Shown here piece after piece: positions 1-8,973 of a stretch of DNA of 64,000 nucleotides. The notes beneath the pieces were generated by a model. That model saw only the letters and a program-made list of their open reading frames with translations. It did no database searches and was not told the origin of the DNA. Source of the stretch: Allocoprobacillus sp002160865 (GTDB lineage Bacteria > Bacillota_I > Bacilli_A > Erysipelotrichales > Coprobacillaceae). The position numbers were made by a program, and so were the translations under genes. Position 1 is the first letter of the stretch; every line of letters begins with the position of its first letter. The stretch is taken from the NCBI RefSeq assembly GCF_042850985.1, contig NZ_AP031415.1, forward strand, positions 1-64,000, written 5' to 3'.

Positions 1-66
1 TAATTTGATGTGCATAACTATGTGAATAAGTTGTGCACAATTTTTTTCATCTTCTATTTATGCACT
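1..66. other. oriC: Origin region, dnaA-proximal DnaA-box cluster
   Basis: Several matches or near-matches to the DnaA box TTATNCACA lie just before dnaA: TGTGCATAA at 9-17 and TGTGAATAA at 21-29 (both boxes on the minus strand), the symmetric TTGTGCACAA at 31-40, and TTATGCACT at 58-66. Box clusters flanking dnaA are typical of Bacillota origins. The cluster may continue to the left of the window. These boxes probably also allow DnaA to repress its own promoter. Confidence 0.75.
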
Positions 67-100
67 TTTTCCTTTATAATGAGTCTTGGAGATGGTGAAA

Positions 101-1444
101 ATGAATAATTTAGATATGAACTGGCAAAAAACTTTGAGTCTGTTTCAAGGAAAACTTGATGATTATGGTTTAGATAAGATTACATTTGATTCCTTTTTCA
201 CTACCTTAGAAATTAAAGACATTGTTGGAAGTGTTGTCACAATCACCATTGATACAAAATGGAGTTTAGATGTTGTAGAACCATATTTAACACATCTACA
301 AGAAATTTATAACACTGTCACTAATGGGCATTATCAACTTCATTTAATGACTGAAGAAGATTTTCAAAAAAGTCATGTTCATCAGGAACATCTATTACAA
401 TTTGATGATCATTTAAATCCTGATTTAACATTTGATAATTTTGTTATTGGAAATAGTAATAGAATTGCTCAAAATGCATCTTTAGCCGTTGCAATGAAAC
501 CTGGTGTATCTTATAGTCCTTTATTTATTCATAGTAATTCTGGTCTAGGAAAAACCCATTTATTAAATGCAATTGGAAATTATGCTAAAAAACGTGATCC
601 ATCTATCCATGTCTTATTTACAACAAGTGAAAACTTTGTTAATGAATATATTCAATCATTAGCAAATCATTCTATGGATGAATTTAACTACAAATATCGT
701 CAAATGGATATCTTATTAATAGATGATATTCAATTCATGGCTACCAAAGAATCATCAAGTGAAATCTTTTTTAACATATTTAATACTTTAATAAGTAATA
801 AAAAACAAATTGTCATTACCTCAGATAAACCTCCTCGAGATTTAAAAGGAATGGAAAGTCGTTTAGTCAGTCGTTTTTCATCTGGTTTAACGGTAAGTAT
901 TGACACCCCAGAGTTTGAAACAGCTAAAGCTATCTTAAGAAAAAAAATAGAAATAGAAAATGTTGATTATCCGATTACTGAAGAAGTTTTGGATTTTATT
1001 GCTACTCATTTTAATACTGATGTGAGAGAACTTGAAGGAAGCTTAAAAAGATTATTATTTTATAAACTCATATGTGGTAAAAAATTAGATATTATTGATT
1101 TAAATTTTGCTTTGGAAGCTTTTAGTGATTCTTATAGTCAACCAGCGCAAAAGAAAGAATTAACAGTATCAAATATAAAAAAATGTGTTGCTGATTACTA
1201 TAATTTAACAGTTGCTCAAATTAATTCTAAATCAAGAACATCAAGTATTATTGTCGCAAGACACATTGCCATGTATCTTGTAAGAGAATTGATTGAAGAT
1301 ATTTCATTTATTCAAATAGGACATGAATTTGGAGGGCGTGATCATTCTACGGTCATGAAAGCCTGTCATAAAGTTCAACAAAAATTAGAGAAAGATATGA
1401 ATTATCGTCAAGCAATTCAAGATATTAAAAAGAAGCTTGTGTAA
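101..1444 (+). CDS. dnaA: Chromosomal replication initiator DnaA
   Basis: DnaA binds the origin boxes, oligomerises with ATP and opens the duplex. The 447-residue protein has the normal layout: an N-terminal interaction domain, an AAA+ core with Walker A (GLGKTH, near residue 150) and Walker B (ILLIDDIQF, near 210), and a C-terminal helix-turn-helix with the DnaA signature (GGRDHSTVMKA). I place the start at the ATG at 101, because GGAG at 88-91 is 9 bases upstream; a TTG at 86 in the same frame would overlap that ribosome site. DnaA-box clusters lie on both sides of the gene, and dnaN follows after 149 bp, which is the usual order. Confidence 0.98.
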   Translation: MNNLDMNWQKTLSLFQGKLDDYGLDKITFDSFFTTLEIKDIVGSVVTITIDTKWSLDVVEPYLTHLQEIYNTVTNGHYQLHLMTEEDFQKSHVHQEHLLQFDDHLNPDLTFDNFVIGNSNRIAQNASLAVAMKPGVSYSPLFIHSNSGLGKTHLLNAIGNYAKKRDPSIHVLFTTSENFVNEYIQSLANHSMDEFNYKYRQMDILLIDDIQFMATKESSSEIFFNIFNTLISNKKQIVITSDKPPRDLKGMESRLVSRFSSGLTVSIDTPEFETAKAILRKKIEIENVDYPITEEVLDFIATHFNTDVRELEGSLKRLLFYKLICGKKLDIIDLNFALEAFSDSYSQPAQKKELTVSNIKKCVADYYNLTVAQINSKSRTSSIIVARHIAMYLVRELIEDISFIQIGHEFGGRDHSTVMKACHKVQQKLEKDMNYRQAIQDIKKKLV

Positions 1445-1447
1445 AAG

Positions 1448-1540
1448 TTATGCACAGTTATCCACAACTTATGCACATAGGAAAATAAAAAAAACCATGA
1501 ATAAAACATGACTTTTTTTAACTTATTCATATTGTGCACA
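1448..1540. other. oriC: Origin region between dnaA and dnaN (DnaA boxes plus AT-rich stretch)
   Basis: Three same-strand DnaA boxes are packed into 30 bases: TTATGCACA at 1448-1456, the consensus TTATCCACA at 1458-1466 and TTATGCACA at 1469-1477. A symmetric TTGTGCACA lies at 1532-1540. The stretch between them (1481-1530) and the bases after 1541 are nearly all A/T and are the best candidates for the unwinding element. The tight head-to-tail spacing next to AT-rich DNA suggests that melting starts here and not in the left cluster. Confidence 0.8.
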
Positions 1541-1593
1541 GTATTATTATTATGATATTATTTAAATAATATAAAATATAAAGGAGAACATTT

Positions 1594-2697
1594 ATGAATT
1601 TTAAAATTAAAAGAATAGAATTATTAAATGCTTTAACAAAAGTTTCAAGAGCAGTTTCTATAAAAAGCCCTTTACCTGTTTTAACAGGAATTAAATTTGA
1701 TTTAAAAGAAGATGAATTAATTTTAACTGGTAGTGATAGCGATATTACTATTCAAACAAGTATTCATGATAACATTGAAATTATTAAAACTGGAAGTGTT
1801 GTTTTATCTTCTCGTTATATTTTAGAAATTATTAAGAAGATTGATTCTGAAGATGTACATATTTTTATTGTAGATGGAACACTGACAAGAATTGAAGGAG
1901 CTAACTCTCGTTTTGATTTAAATGGAACATCTTATATTGATTATCCTCGTATTGATTTAAATAAAACAGGTGTAAATTTACAAATGAAATCTACTGATTT
2001 AAAAGAAGCTATAGAACAAACTTCTTTTGCGACAAGTGAAAAAGAAACAAGACCTGTTTTAACTGGTGTTAATTTTAAAGCAAAAAATCATGTTTTAGAA
2101 TGTATTGCGACAGATAGTTATCGTTTAGCAAAACGTATTTTAAATATTGATTCTGATATTTCATTTAATATTATTATTCCTAAAAAGAGTTTAATTGAAA
2201 TCAGTCGTATTATTGAAAAAGATGAATTGATTGATTTATATGTTTCTGATCGTAAAGTTTTATTTGTCTTTGATCATGTTTTAATCCAAACAAGATTAAT
2301 TGATGGTACTTTCCCTGATACAGGACGTTTAATTCCAGATAGTTTTGATTATTCTATGAGTATTGATAGTACAAGTTTATTAAATTCTATTGATCGTGCA
2401 TCATTACTTACAAATGAACAAACAAACATTGTTAAATTAACAATGGATCAAGATCATGTTATTTTATCTTCTTTTTCTCAAGAAATTGGTTCAGTTGAAG
2501 AAAATCTTTCGAGAGCTTTCTATAAAGGAGAACCATTAAAAATATCTTTTAGTGCTAAGTATTTAACTGACGCTATTAAAAGTATTAATGGTCAAAAAGT
2601 GAGAGTCCTTTTTACAGGTGAGATGCGACCTTTCATTATTAAAGATTTTGAAAGAGAAGATATCATTCAATTAGTATTGCCAGTCAGAACTTATTAA
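1594..2697 (+). CDS. dnaN: DNA polymerase III beta sliding clamp
   Basis: DnaN forms the ring-shaped dimer that tethers polymerase III and many repair proteins to DNA. The 367-residue length and the three-fold internal domain pattern (about 1-120, 125-245, 250-367) are normal, and the C-terminus ends in the family-typical VLPVRTY. The start has a good AAGGAGAA ribosome site 8 bases upstream. It follows dnaA across the origin, and its stop codon abuts a terminator hairpin, so it is probably the last gene of the dnaA transcript. Confidence 0.98.
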   Translation: MNFKIKRIELLNALTKVSRAVSIKSPLPVLTGIKFDLKEDELILTGSDSDITIQTSIHDNIEIIKTGSVVLSSRYILEIIKKIDSEDVHIFIVDGTLTRIEGANSRFDLNGTSYIDYPRIDLNKTGVNLQMKSTDLKEAIEQTSFATSEKETRPVLTGVNFKAKNHVLECIATDSYRLAKRILNIDSDISFNIIIPKKSLIEISRIIEKDELIDLYVSDRKVLFVFDHVLIQTRLIDGTFPDTGRLIPDSFDYSMSIDSTSLLNSIDRASLLTNEQTNIVKLTMDQDHVILSSFSQEIGSVEENLSRAFYKGEPLKISFSAKYLTDAIKSINGQKVRVLFTGEMRPFIIKDFEREDIIQLVLPVRTY

Positions 2698-2727
2698 GCT
2701 AATCTATGATTGATTAGCTTTTTTTGT
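2697..2727 (+). terminator. Terminator of dnaN
   Basis: Inverted repeat AGCTAATC (2697-2700 continuing to 2704) and GATTAGCT (2712-2719) with a 7-base loop, followed by a run of T. A TATAAT at 2728-2733 follows directly and may be the -10 box for the response regulator gene. Confidence 0.85.
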
Positions 2728-2748
2728 TATAATTTGGTTGGTGATATT

Positions 2749-3420
2749 ATGGAAAAGATTTTACTGGTTGAAGATGATTTACAAATCGTTAAGCATTTAA
2801 ATTCTTATTTAAGAGAAAATGGTTATCATTTAATAGCTGTTGATGGACAAAAAAAGGCAATGCAAATACTCCAACAACAATCTATAGATTTAATCTTATT
2901 AGATATTTCATTAAAAGAAGGTAATGGCTTTTCTTTATATAATGAAATTAAAGCTTATTATGATATTCCTATTATTTTCTTAACGGCCCAAAGTGATGAA
3001 TTTAGTATTATTACAGGACTTGATTTAGGAGCAGATGATTATATATCAAAACCATTTCAACCTCGAATACTATTATCACGTATTCAAAATATTTTAAGAA
3101 GATATAAAAAACAAGATCAGATATTCCAATATCAGAATCTTCAAGTTTATATTTCTCAAGCTAAAGTCTTTAAAAATCATCAGGAAATCTTTTTATCAGC
3201 TTTAGAATATAAATTATTATTGATATTTGTACAACATGCTCATCATTTACTAACAAGAGAATTTTTATTAGAAGAACTTTATCAGATGACGGGTGAAGAT
3301 ATGAATGATAATACTTTGACTGTTTATATTAAAAGATTAAGAAATAAGATAGAAGATCAACCTCAACATCCTCAAATCATACAAACCAAAAGAGGATTGG
3401 GTTATCAACTAGGAGATTAG
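2749..3420 (+). CDS. OmpR/PhoB-family response regulator
   Basis: DNA-binding half of a two-component system. The 223-residue protein has a receiver domain (residues 1-115) with acidic residues D9/D10, phospho-acceptor D52, T79 and K101 in the expected places, and a C-terminal winged helix (about 130-223, ending TKRGLGYQLGD). I use the ATG at 2749 because the earlier in-frame TTG at 2710 lies inside the dnaN terminator. The kinase gene follows after 3 bases and an ABC transporter after that, the arrangement of antimicrobial-peptide or cell-envelope-stress sensing modules (BceRS-AB or VraRS-like). The ligand cannot be read from the sequence. Confidence 0.93.
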   Translation: MEKILLVEDDLQIVKHLNSYLRENGYHLIAVDGQKKAMQILQQQSIDLILLDISLKEGNGFSLYNEIKAYYDIPIIFLTAQSDEFSIITGLDLGADDYISKPFQPRILLSRIQNILRRYKKQDQIFQYQNLQVYISQAKVFKNHQEIFLSALEYKLLLIFVQHAHHLLTREFLLEELYQMTGEDMNDNTLTVYIKRLRNKIEDQPQHPQIIQTKRGLGYQLGD

Positions 3421-3423
3421 ATC

Positions 3424-4320
3424 ATGTATATCATTATATTCTTACTATGTTGTATTATTGGTGGTTTATGTTTTTATATCTATAAACAAAATAAAAAAAT
3501 TATTTTTATTTCTAAACAAATCAATGATATTTTATTTCATCATAATGATTTTTATATTCAAAAATACAAAGAGGGAAATCTTTCTATCTTAGAGAGTGAT
3601 ATATGTAAATTAGTCAATAAGATTTATGAACAAAATCATTTATTAGAAAATGAAAAACTGATTCTAAAAGAATATCTGGAAGATATATCTCATCAAATGA
3701 AAACACCTTTAACAGCTTTAAATTTAATTCATGAAAGATTAAATAAAGCAGAAGGCAATGAAAAAAGGCAGTTATTAAAAGAAGAAAAGAAATTATTAGA
3801 TAAAATTGAATGGCTCGTGATGAGTTTATTAAAAATGGCACAATTAGATGCTCAAACAGTCACTTTTCATCAGGAAAGCATTACACAGAAAGATTTTGTT
3901 TTACAGTTATTAAATCCATTTGAAATACAAATAGATATGAAAGATATTCAATTACAAATCAATATTCAAGAATCAGATATATTCAAATGTGATATTTTAT
4001 GGACTTTAGAAGCTTTATCCAATATTTTAAAGAATTGTATAGAACATGTTGAACAAAATGGAATCATTCATATAGAAATGAATCAAAATCCTTTATATGA
4101 TGAAATCATTATTCAGGATAATGGTTGTGGTATTGATCAGGAAGATTTAATGCATCTATTTGAAAGATTTTATAAAGGTAAAAATTCAAAAAATGATAGT
4201 GTTGGAATTGGATTGGCATTAAGTTTAATGATTGTTGAAAAACAAAATGGAACAATTCAAGTAGAAAATACATATCCGGGTACGAAGTTTACTATTCATT
4301 TCTACAAAGAAAATGTATAA
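3424..4320 (+). CDS. Sensor histidine kinase of envelope-stress type
   Basis: Partner kinase of the preceding regulator. It is short (298 residues) with one clear N-terminal membrane helix (residues 1-20) and almost no extracellular part, so it resembles intramembrane-sensing kinases that depend on their ABC permease for signal detection. The phospho-acceptor is H90 in DISHQMKTP. The N box (LKNCIEH), G1 box (DNGCGID) and G2 box (GIGLALS) of the ATPase domain are intact. No ribosome site stronger than GGAGAT is visible before the start; coupling to the regulator gene 3 bases upstream is likely. Confidence 0.92.
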   Translation: MYIIIFLLCCIIGGLCFYIYKQNKKIIFISKQINDILFHHNDFYIQKYKEGNLSILESDICKLVNKIYEQNHLLENEKLILKEYLEDISHQMKTPLTALNLIHERLNKAEGNEKRQLLKEEKKLLDKIEWLVMSLLKMAQLDAQTVTFHQESITQKDFVLQLLNPFEIQIDMKDIQLQINIQESDIFKCDILWTLEALSNILKNCIEHVEQNGIIHIEMNQNPLYDEIIIQDNGCGIDQEDLMHLFERFYKGKNSKNDSVGIGLALSLMIVEKQNGTIQVENTYPGTKFTIHFYKENV

Positions 4321-4331
4321 ATATTTGATTA

Positions 4332-4384
4332 TGACAAATCTGTCACTTTATTGTCACGGGTTTGTCATTTTTATTTGATACAAT
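4332..4384 (+). promoter_or_regulatory. Candidate regulator-binding repeats and promoter before the ABC transporter genes
   Basis: TGTCA occurs at 4341-4345, 4352-4356 and 4363-4367, exactly 11 bp apart, and its inverse TGACA lies at 4332-4336. OmpR-family regulators usually bind direct repeats with about one helical turn of spacing. A -10-like TACAAT at 4379-4384 has no good -35 at the right distance, and the third repeat covers that position, as expected for an activated promoter. Assignment to the regulator at 2749 is inference. Confidence 0.6.
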
Positions 4385-4405
4385 ACAATTGAGGAGGGAG
4401 AATAT

Positions 4406-5089
4406 ATGGCAATACTAGAAGTTAAAAATTTAACAAAAATATATGGAAATGATGAAAACAAGGTTGTAGCCTTAGATCATGTTTCATTTACTGTTGAAAA
4501 AGGCGAATTTATAGCTATTGTAGGTTCATCTGGATCAGGAAAGAGTACATTGCTACATTTGATCGGGGGTGTTGATAAACCAACAAGTGGTGAAGTGATT
4601 GTCAATGGACAGAATGTCTATAAAAAGAATGAAAATGAATTAGCCATATTTAGAAGAAGGGAAGTAGGGTTGATTTATCAATTCTATAATTTAATTCCTA
4701 TATTAACCGTTGAAGAAAATATGACATTGCCAGTATTGCTGGATAATAAGAAAGTGAATCAGGAAAGACTGGATGAATTACTACGTATATTAGATTTGAA
4801 ATCAAGAGAAAAACATTTACCAAGAGAACTTTCAGGAGGACAGCAACAACGTGTATCAATAGGAAGAGCATTGATGAATGCACCATCATTGGTTCTTGCG
4901 GATGAACCAACAGGAAATCTTGATTCAAAAAATAGTAAAGAAATCATAGATTTACTGAAATTAACACAAAAAAGATATAACCAGACCTTAATTATGATTA
5001 CTCATGATGAAAATATAGCGATGCAGGCAGATAGAATCATCGTCATAGAAGATGGAAAGATAAAAAAAGATGAGGTTATCAGAAAATGA
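4406..5089 (+). CDS. ABC transporter ATP-binding protein (MacB/LolD/BceA type)
   Basis: ATPase that drives the FtsX-type permease encoded next. In 227 residues it has Walker A GSSGSGKST (40-48), Q-loop Gln in YQFYNLIP (near 92), signature LSGGQ (142-146), Walker B VLADEP (163-168) and the switch His in ITHDE. The TGNLDS after Walker B is typical of the LolD/MacB/BceA group. A strong GAGGAGGGAG ribosome site precedes the ATG. The stop overlaps the permease start (ATGA), indicating translational coupling. The adjacent two-component system suggests detoxification or sensing of a membrane-active peptide. Confidence 0.94.
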   Translation: MAILEVKNLTKIYGNDENKVVALDHVSFTVEKGEFIAIVGSSGSGKSTLLHLIGGVDKPTSGEVIVNGQNVYKKNENELAIFRRREVGLIYQFYNLIPILTVEENMTLPVLLDNKKVNQERLDELLRILDLKSREKHLPRELSGGQQQRVSIGRALMNAPSLVLADEPTGNLDSKNSKEIIDLLKLTQKRYNQTLIMITHDENIAMQADRIIVIEDGKIKKDEVIRK

Positions 5090-7485
5090 AAATTATGAAT
5101 ATATTGACCTTAAGATATCTGAAAGCCAATAAAAAAAGAAGTTTATTGACATTACTATGTATTATGGTATCAGTGATCATGATGAGCTGTGTAGGAATAG
5201 CTTTTTCATCAGGTAAAGCCTATTATAAAAGTTATATAGAAAAAACAAGAGGAGATTATCATTATCGCATTGTTGATAATAGACAAGAAATTATTGATTT
5301 AATAAAAGATGATTCTCAAGTTGATGAATATTATTTTTCTTGTACAACACAACTTGATTATCAAGATTCACAGTTATATATGAAGTCTGGTGATTCATTA
5401 TATTTTCAAAAGAAAGGACTCTATGATTATATTATTGATGGAAGATTACCTGTTAATAAGTATGAAATTGTTATAACACCAGAATTTTTAAAAATGAATC
5501 ATATTGATAAAAAAATAGGAGATCAGATAACATTTGATAATCAACAAACATATACAATTGTAGGATTTATGAATAGTTATCAATCTCAAGATTTCATGGG
5601 AGATATCTATCAGGCATTTTCTTATATAGATTTAACTCAAGATTATACAATGTATATTAAAGATAAAGATGTTTCCAAAAATATATTTCAGCATGTACAA
5701 AATTTAAAGGAAAAAATACAAAACATGGAGAGTACAACATCTTCCAAATATTATATACCATATAATTCATCTTATTTGGCTGTACAGAATATCTTTGAAG
5801 AAGGTTTAACTGCTGGATATACAGATGTATATCATATGATTTATATTATGATTGGTATTATTAGTTTTGTATCTGTTATGATTATATATCAGGCATTCCA
5901 TCTATCAACAACAGATCGTATTCAATATCTTGGGATGCTTTCAAGCGTAGGTGCTACGCCTAAACAAAAGAAATGTTCTGTTTATTTTGAAGGATTCATA
6001 TTATCCATTATTGCGATACCATTTGGAATTCTATGTAGTTTTATAGGATTAAATATTGCTTTTTCATTTGCTAATCAAATGAAAATTTTAAAAGATCTCA
6101 ACTTATCTATTCATACGCAAATCTCACCATTATATTTATGTCTCGTTATTATAGGTTCGTTTTTGATTACTTTTATCGCATTATATATACCTGCAAGAAG
6201 AATATCAAAAATATCTGTGATGGATGCTTTAACGAAAAGTGATGAAGTTAAAGTGAAAAAGAAAAGACTTCAATTAAATCGTTTTTTATCAAAATTTTTA
6301 AATGTTTCATGGCAATTGTCTATTAAAAATTATAAAAGACAAGGAATCAAATCCAGAGTTATTATTATTTCCTTAATGTTATCAATGATTATCTTTGTTT
6401 CTATGACAAGTTTTGGTAAAAATTTTATTAATACTGTCAAAAAAGAAAGTGGTATTCATGATTATGATATTTCAGTTTCAGATGTCAAAATGAAAAATAG
6501 ACAAGATGTTATTGATATTTTAAATAACAGTCAATATGATAATGATTATTATTTTAGAGGATTAGAATTTGTTAATGTAGATATTAATCCTGATTATTTA
6601 ACATATGAAAGTCCAAAAAGTATAGGTGTTTATATTCAATGTATTGACAATCAAAGATTTAAAAAATTGTGTCAGGATAATGGTATTCAGCCATCAAATG
6701 ATTTAGCATTAACATATAATCAATCTTTAATCTTAAGTGAAAATGAAACAGAAATTTCATCAGTTTATAAAAAAATGGACAGAAACTTTATCCAAGATAT
6801 GTATATCAGTTATTTAGATGATGAGACTGAAAAAGAAAAGAAGTTAGATATTCAAAATTTTCAAGATATTCAGATGATAGAAACATCTGATGAATATAAT
6901 ATAATGAATCCTTATGAATTAACTTTTATTGTTTCCACAGACTATTTTGAAAAAGAGTTTGGGTCTACGAATATAGAAATTTATATTCAGACACAACAAC
7001 ATGAACAATTAAATCAAGAATTAGAATCTTATGGATTAAGCAGTTACGATGAAACATCAGCTAATCAAGAAAGAATTGAGTTTATGACAATTGTAGAGAT
7101 ATTTGTTTATGGTTTTATAACAATTTTACTTATATTTACATTATTAAATATCTTAAATATGATGAGTGCCAGCATAGAAAAAAGGAAAAAAGAATTTGCG
7201 ATGTTCATGAGTATAGGCATGAGTGTCAATGATATGAAAAAAATGTTATGGAAAGAATCTTCTATTTATGGCATAAAATCATTTGTATATAGTTTACCAT
7301 TCTGTATAATAATAGAATTTCTATTATATAATTTATCTTTTAACACTATACCTTTTAGACCATCATGGATAGCTTATTTGATATCATTTATAGTGATGAT
7401 GATAGTGATGATCTTAACATTTAAATTAGGATTAAATCGTTTTAGAAAACAGAATATTATAGAAACATTAAAAGATGATATGTAG
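5086..7485 (+). CDS. FtsX-type ABC permease, two-repeat form
   Basis: Membrane partner of the preceding ATPase. The 799-residue protein contains two FtsX units. The first has a helix at about 18-42, an extracellular stretch to about 245 and three helices between about 250 and 370. The second repeats this with a helix near 425-445, a second extracellular stretch and three helices at about 670-795. This differs from the BceB layout, which has ten helices and one large loop between helices 7 and 8, so I do not assign it as BceB. Such permeases transfer force across the membrane and do not form a classical channel. A terminator overlaps its stop codon. Confidence 0.9.
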   Translation: MKIMNILTLRYLKANKKRSLLTLLCIMVSVIMMSCVGIAFSSGKAYYKSYIEKTRGDYHYRIVDNRQEIIDLIKDDSQVDEYYFSCTTQLDYQDSQLYMKSGDSLYFQKKGLYDYIIDGRLPVNKYEIVITPEFLKMNHIDKKIGDQITFDNQQTYTIVGFMNSYQSQDFMGDIYQAFSYIDLTQDYTMYIKDKDVSKNIFQHVQNLKEKIQNMESTTSSKYYIPYNSSYLAVQNIFEEGLTAGYTDVYHMIYIMIGIISFVSVMIIYQAFHLSTTDRIQYLGMLSSVGATPKQKKCSVYFEGFILSIIAIPFGILCSFIGLNIAFSFANQMKILKDLNLSIHTQISPLYLCLVIIGSFLITFIALYIPARRISKISVMDALTKSDEVKVKKKRLQLNRFLSKFLNVSWQLSIKNYKRQGIKSRVIIISLMLSMIIFVSMTSFGKNFINTVKKESGIHDYDISVSDVKMKNRQDVIDILNNSQYDNDYYFRGLEFVNVDINPDYLTYESPKSIGVYIQCIDNQRFKKLCQDNGIQPSNDLALTYNQSLILSENETEISSVYKKMDRNFIQDMYISYLDDETEKEKKLDIQNFQDIQMIETSDEYNIMNPYELTFIVSTDYFEKEFGSTNIEIYIQTQQHEQLNQELESYGLSSYDETSANQERIEFMTIVEIFVYGFITILLIFTLLNILNMMSASIEKRKKEFAMFMSIGMSVNDMKKMLWKESSIYGIKSFVYSLPFCIIIEFLLYNLSFNTIPFRPSWIAYLISFIVMMIVMILTFKLGLNRFRKQNIIETLKDDM

Positions 7486-7510
7486 TCAAAAAGACTATAT
7501 ATCATTTTTT
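7477..7510 (+). terminator. Terminator of the kinase-transporter module
   Basis: GATATGTAGTC (7477-7487) and GACTATATATC (7493-7503) form an 11-bp stem with one G-T pair and an A5 loop, followed by T6. The left arm contains the stop codon of the permease. Confidence 0.85.
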
Positions 7511-7658
7511 AGCTTATATTTAGCTTATAAGAGGTTTTTATATAAAAATGAGATTTATCACTTTTTTTATAAATATTGAATATAAGCCATAAAAACTATC
7601 ATTTTTGATGTTTTTGTGATATAATAGTTCAGGTTATGAAAGTATGGGTGATAAATAT

Positions 7659-7877
7659 ATGAAAGAAGTTACAATTCATAGTGAGTATATTACTTTAGGA
7701 CAATTACTTAAATTAGCTGATGCTGTAAGTAGTGGAGCTGAAGCTAAATTAGTCATTAGTGATGGACTGGTTCTTGTCAATGGTGAAGTAGAAACAAGAC
7801 GTGGGAAAAAGCTCTATCATCAGGATATTGTTTCTTTTGATGGACAAGAATATCTAATCATTAATGAAGATTCATAG
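7659..7877 (+). CDS. yaaA: S4-domain RNA-binding protein YaaA
   Basis: A 72-residue protein made of one S4 RNA-binding domain (TLGQLLKLADAVSSGAEAK then a GEVETRRGKKL strand-turn), known as YaaA/RlbA next to recF in Bacillota. It is thought to act in ribosome assembly. The ATG at 7659 has GGGTGAT 6 bases upstream; an in-frame ATG at 7644 lies before that ribosome site and is less likely. An extended -10 (TGATATAAT, 7617-7625) lies 34 bases upstream. The gene overlaps recF by 14 bases. Confidence 0.93.
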   Translation: MKEVTIHSEYITLGQLLKLADAVSSGAEAKLVISDGLVLVNGEVETRRGKKLYHQDIVSFDGQEYLIINEDS

Positions 7878-8973
7878 TATTCAATTAAAGAATTTTAGAA
7901 ATTATATTGATTGTTCAGTAAAATTTGATCCTTTTATTAATATTTTAATTGGTCAAAATGCTCAAGGAAAAACAAACTTATTAGAAGCTATATATATTTT
8001 ATCAATGTCTAAAAGTTTTAAGACAAAAGTCATAGATGAAATGATTTATTTTGATCAGGACTTTGCGAAAATTCAAGGACAGGTTATTAATAATCAAAAG
8101 ACATTAAATTTAGAGATTGTTTTATCAAAGTTAGGAAAGAAAGCTTTGATTAATCATAATGAAATTAAAAAAACAAGTGATTATGTTGGTTATTTAAATG
8201 TTGTTTTATTTATTCCTGAGGATTTAATGTTAATAAAAGGAAGTCCAAAATTAAGAAGAAAATTGATTGATATGGAGTTATCTAAAATATCACCTATATA
8301 TATGTATGATTTTAATAAATATCAAAGATTATTAAAAGAAAGAAATAAATATTTGAAATTATTAAATGAAAAACATTCAAAAGCTGATGATTACTTAGAG
8401 GTTTTATCTGAACAGATGGCACGATTACAAGTTCAATTATTAAAGAAAAGAATTGAATTTGTAGAATTATTAAATGAGATATCTACGAAAATGTATGATT
8501 ATATTGCTTTACATCAGGAAGTATTATCAATTCAATATAAAACACATTATAAAGATATGAGTTATGAAGGTATTTTAGAAGATTATCGAAAGAATTATCA
8601 AAAAGATATTGCTTTTAAACAGACAACACATGGTATTCATAAAGATGATCTGGTGATGTGTTTAAATCAACAGGATGCTATAACTTATGCTTCACAAGGG
8701 CAACAAAGATCTATTGTTTTAGCAATCAAAATCGCTTTATTAGAATTGATTAAAAAAGAAATTGGAGAATATCCTGTTTTGTTGTTAGATGATGTTTTAA
8801 GTGAATTAGATGATACAAGAAAGACGAAGTTATTGAATTTAATTGAAGGAAAGGTTCAGACTTTTTTAACTTCAACAAATATTGATGGTATTCATCATCA
8901 GGTTATAGATAAAGCAAAGAAAATCGTCATTGAAAATGGAAATGTGAAAGGAGAAAGCTATGGAAGAAAATAA
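7864..8973 (+). CDS. recF: DNA replication/repair ATPase RecF
   Basis: SMC-like ATPase that helps load RecA at gaps. The 369-residue protein has Walker A GQNAQGKTN near residue 33, an ABC-type signature region (SQGQQRS near 278) and Walker B VLLLDDVLSELD near 305. Length and position between yaaA and gyrB are standard. It overlaps both neighbours by 14 bases, so yaaA-recF-gyrB is one translationally coupled unit. Confidence 0.97.
   Translation: MKIHSIQLKNFRNYIDCSVKFDPFINILIGQNAQGKTNLLEAIYILSMSKSFKTKVIDEMIYFDQDFAKIQGQVINNQKTLNLEIVLSKLGKKALINHNEIKKTSDYVGYLNVVLFIPEDLMLIKGSPKLRRKLIDMELSKISPIYMYDFNKYQRLLKERNKYLKLLNEKHSKADDYLEVLSEQMARLQVQLLKKRIEFVELLNEISTKMYDYIALHQEVLSIQYKTHYKDMSYEGILEDYRKNYQKDIAFKQTTHGIHKDDLVMCLNQQDAITYASQGQQRSIVLAIKIALLELIKKEIGEYPVLLLDDVLSELDDTRKTKLLNLIEGKVQTFLTSTNIDGIHHQVIDKAKKIVIENGNVKGESYGRK

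Noticed and set aside
86..100. TTG start for dnaA
   Set aside because: It overlaps the GGAG ribosome site that serves the ATG at 101.
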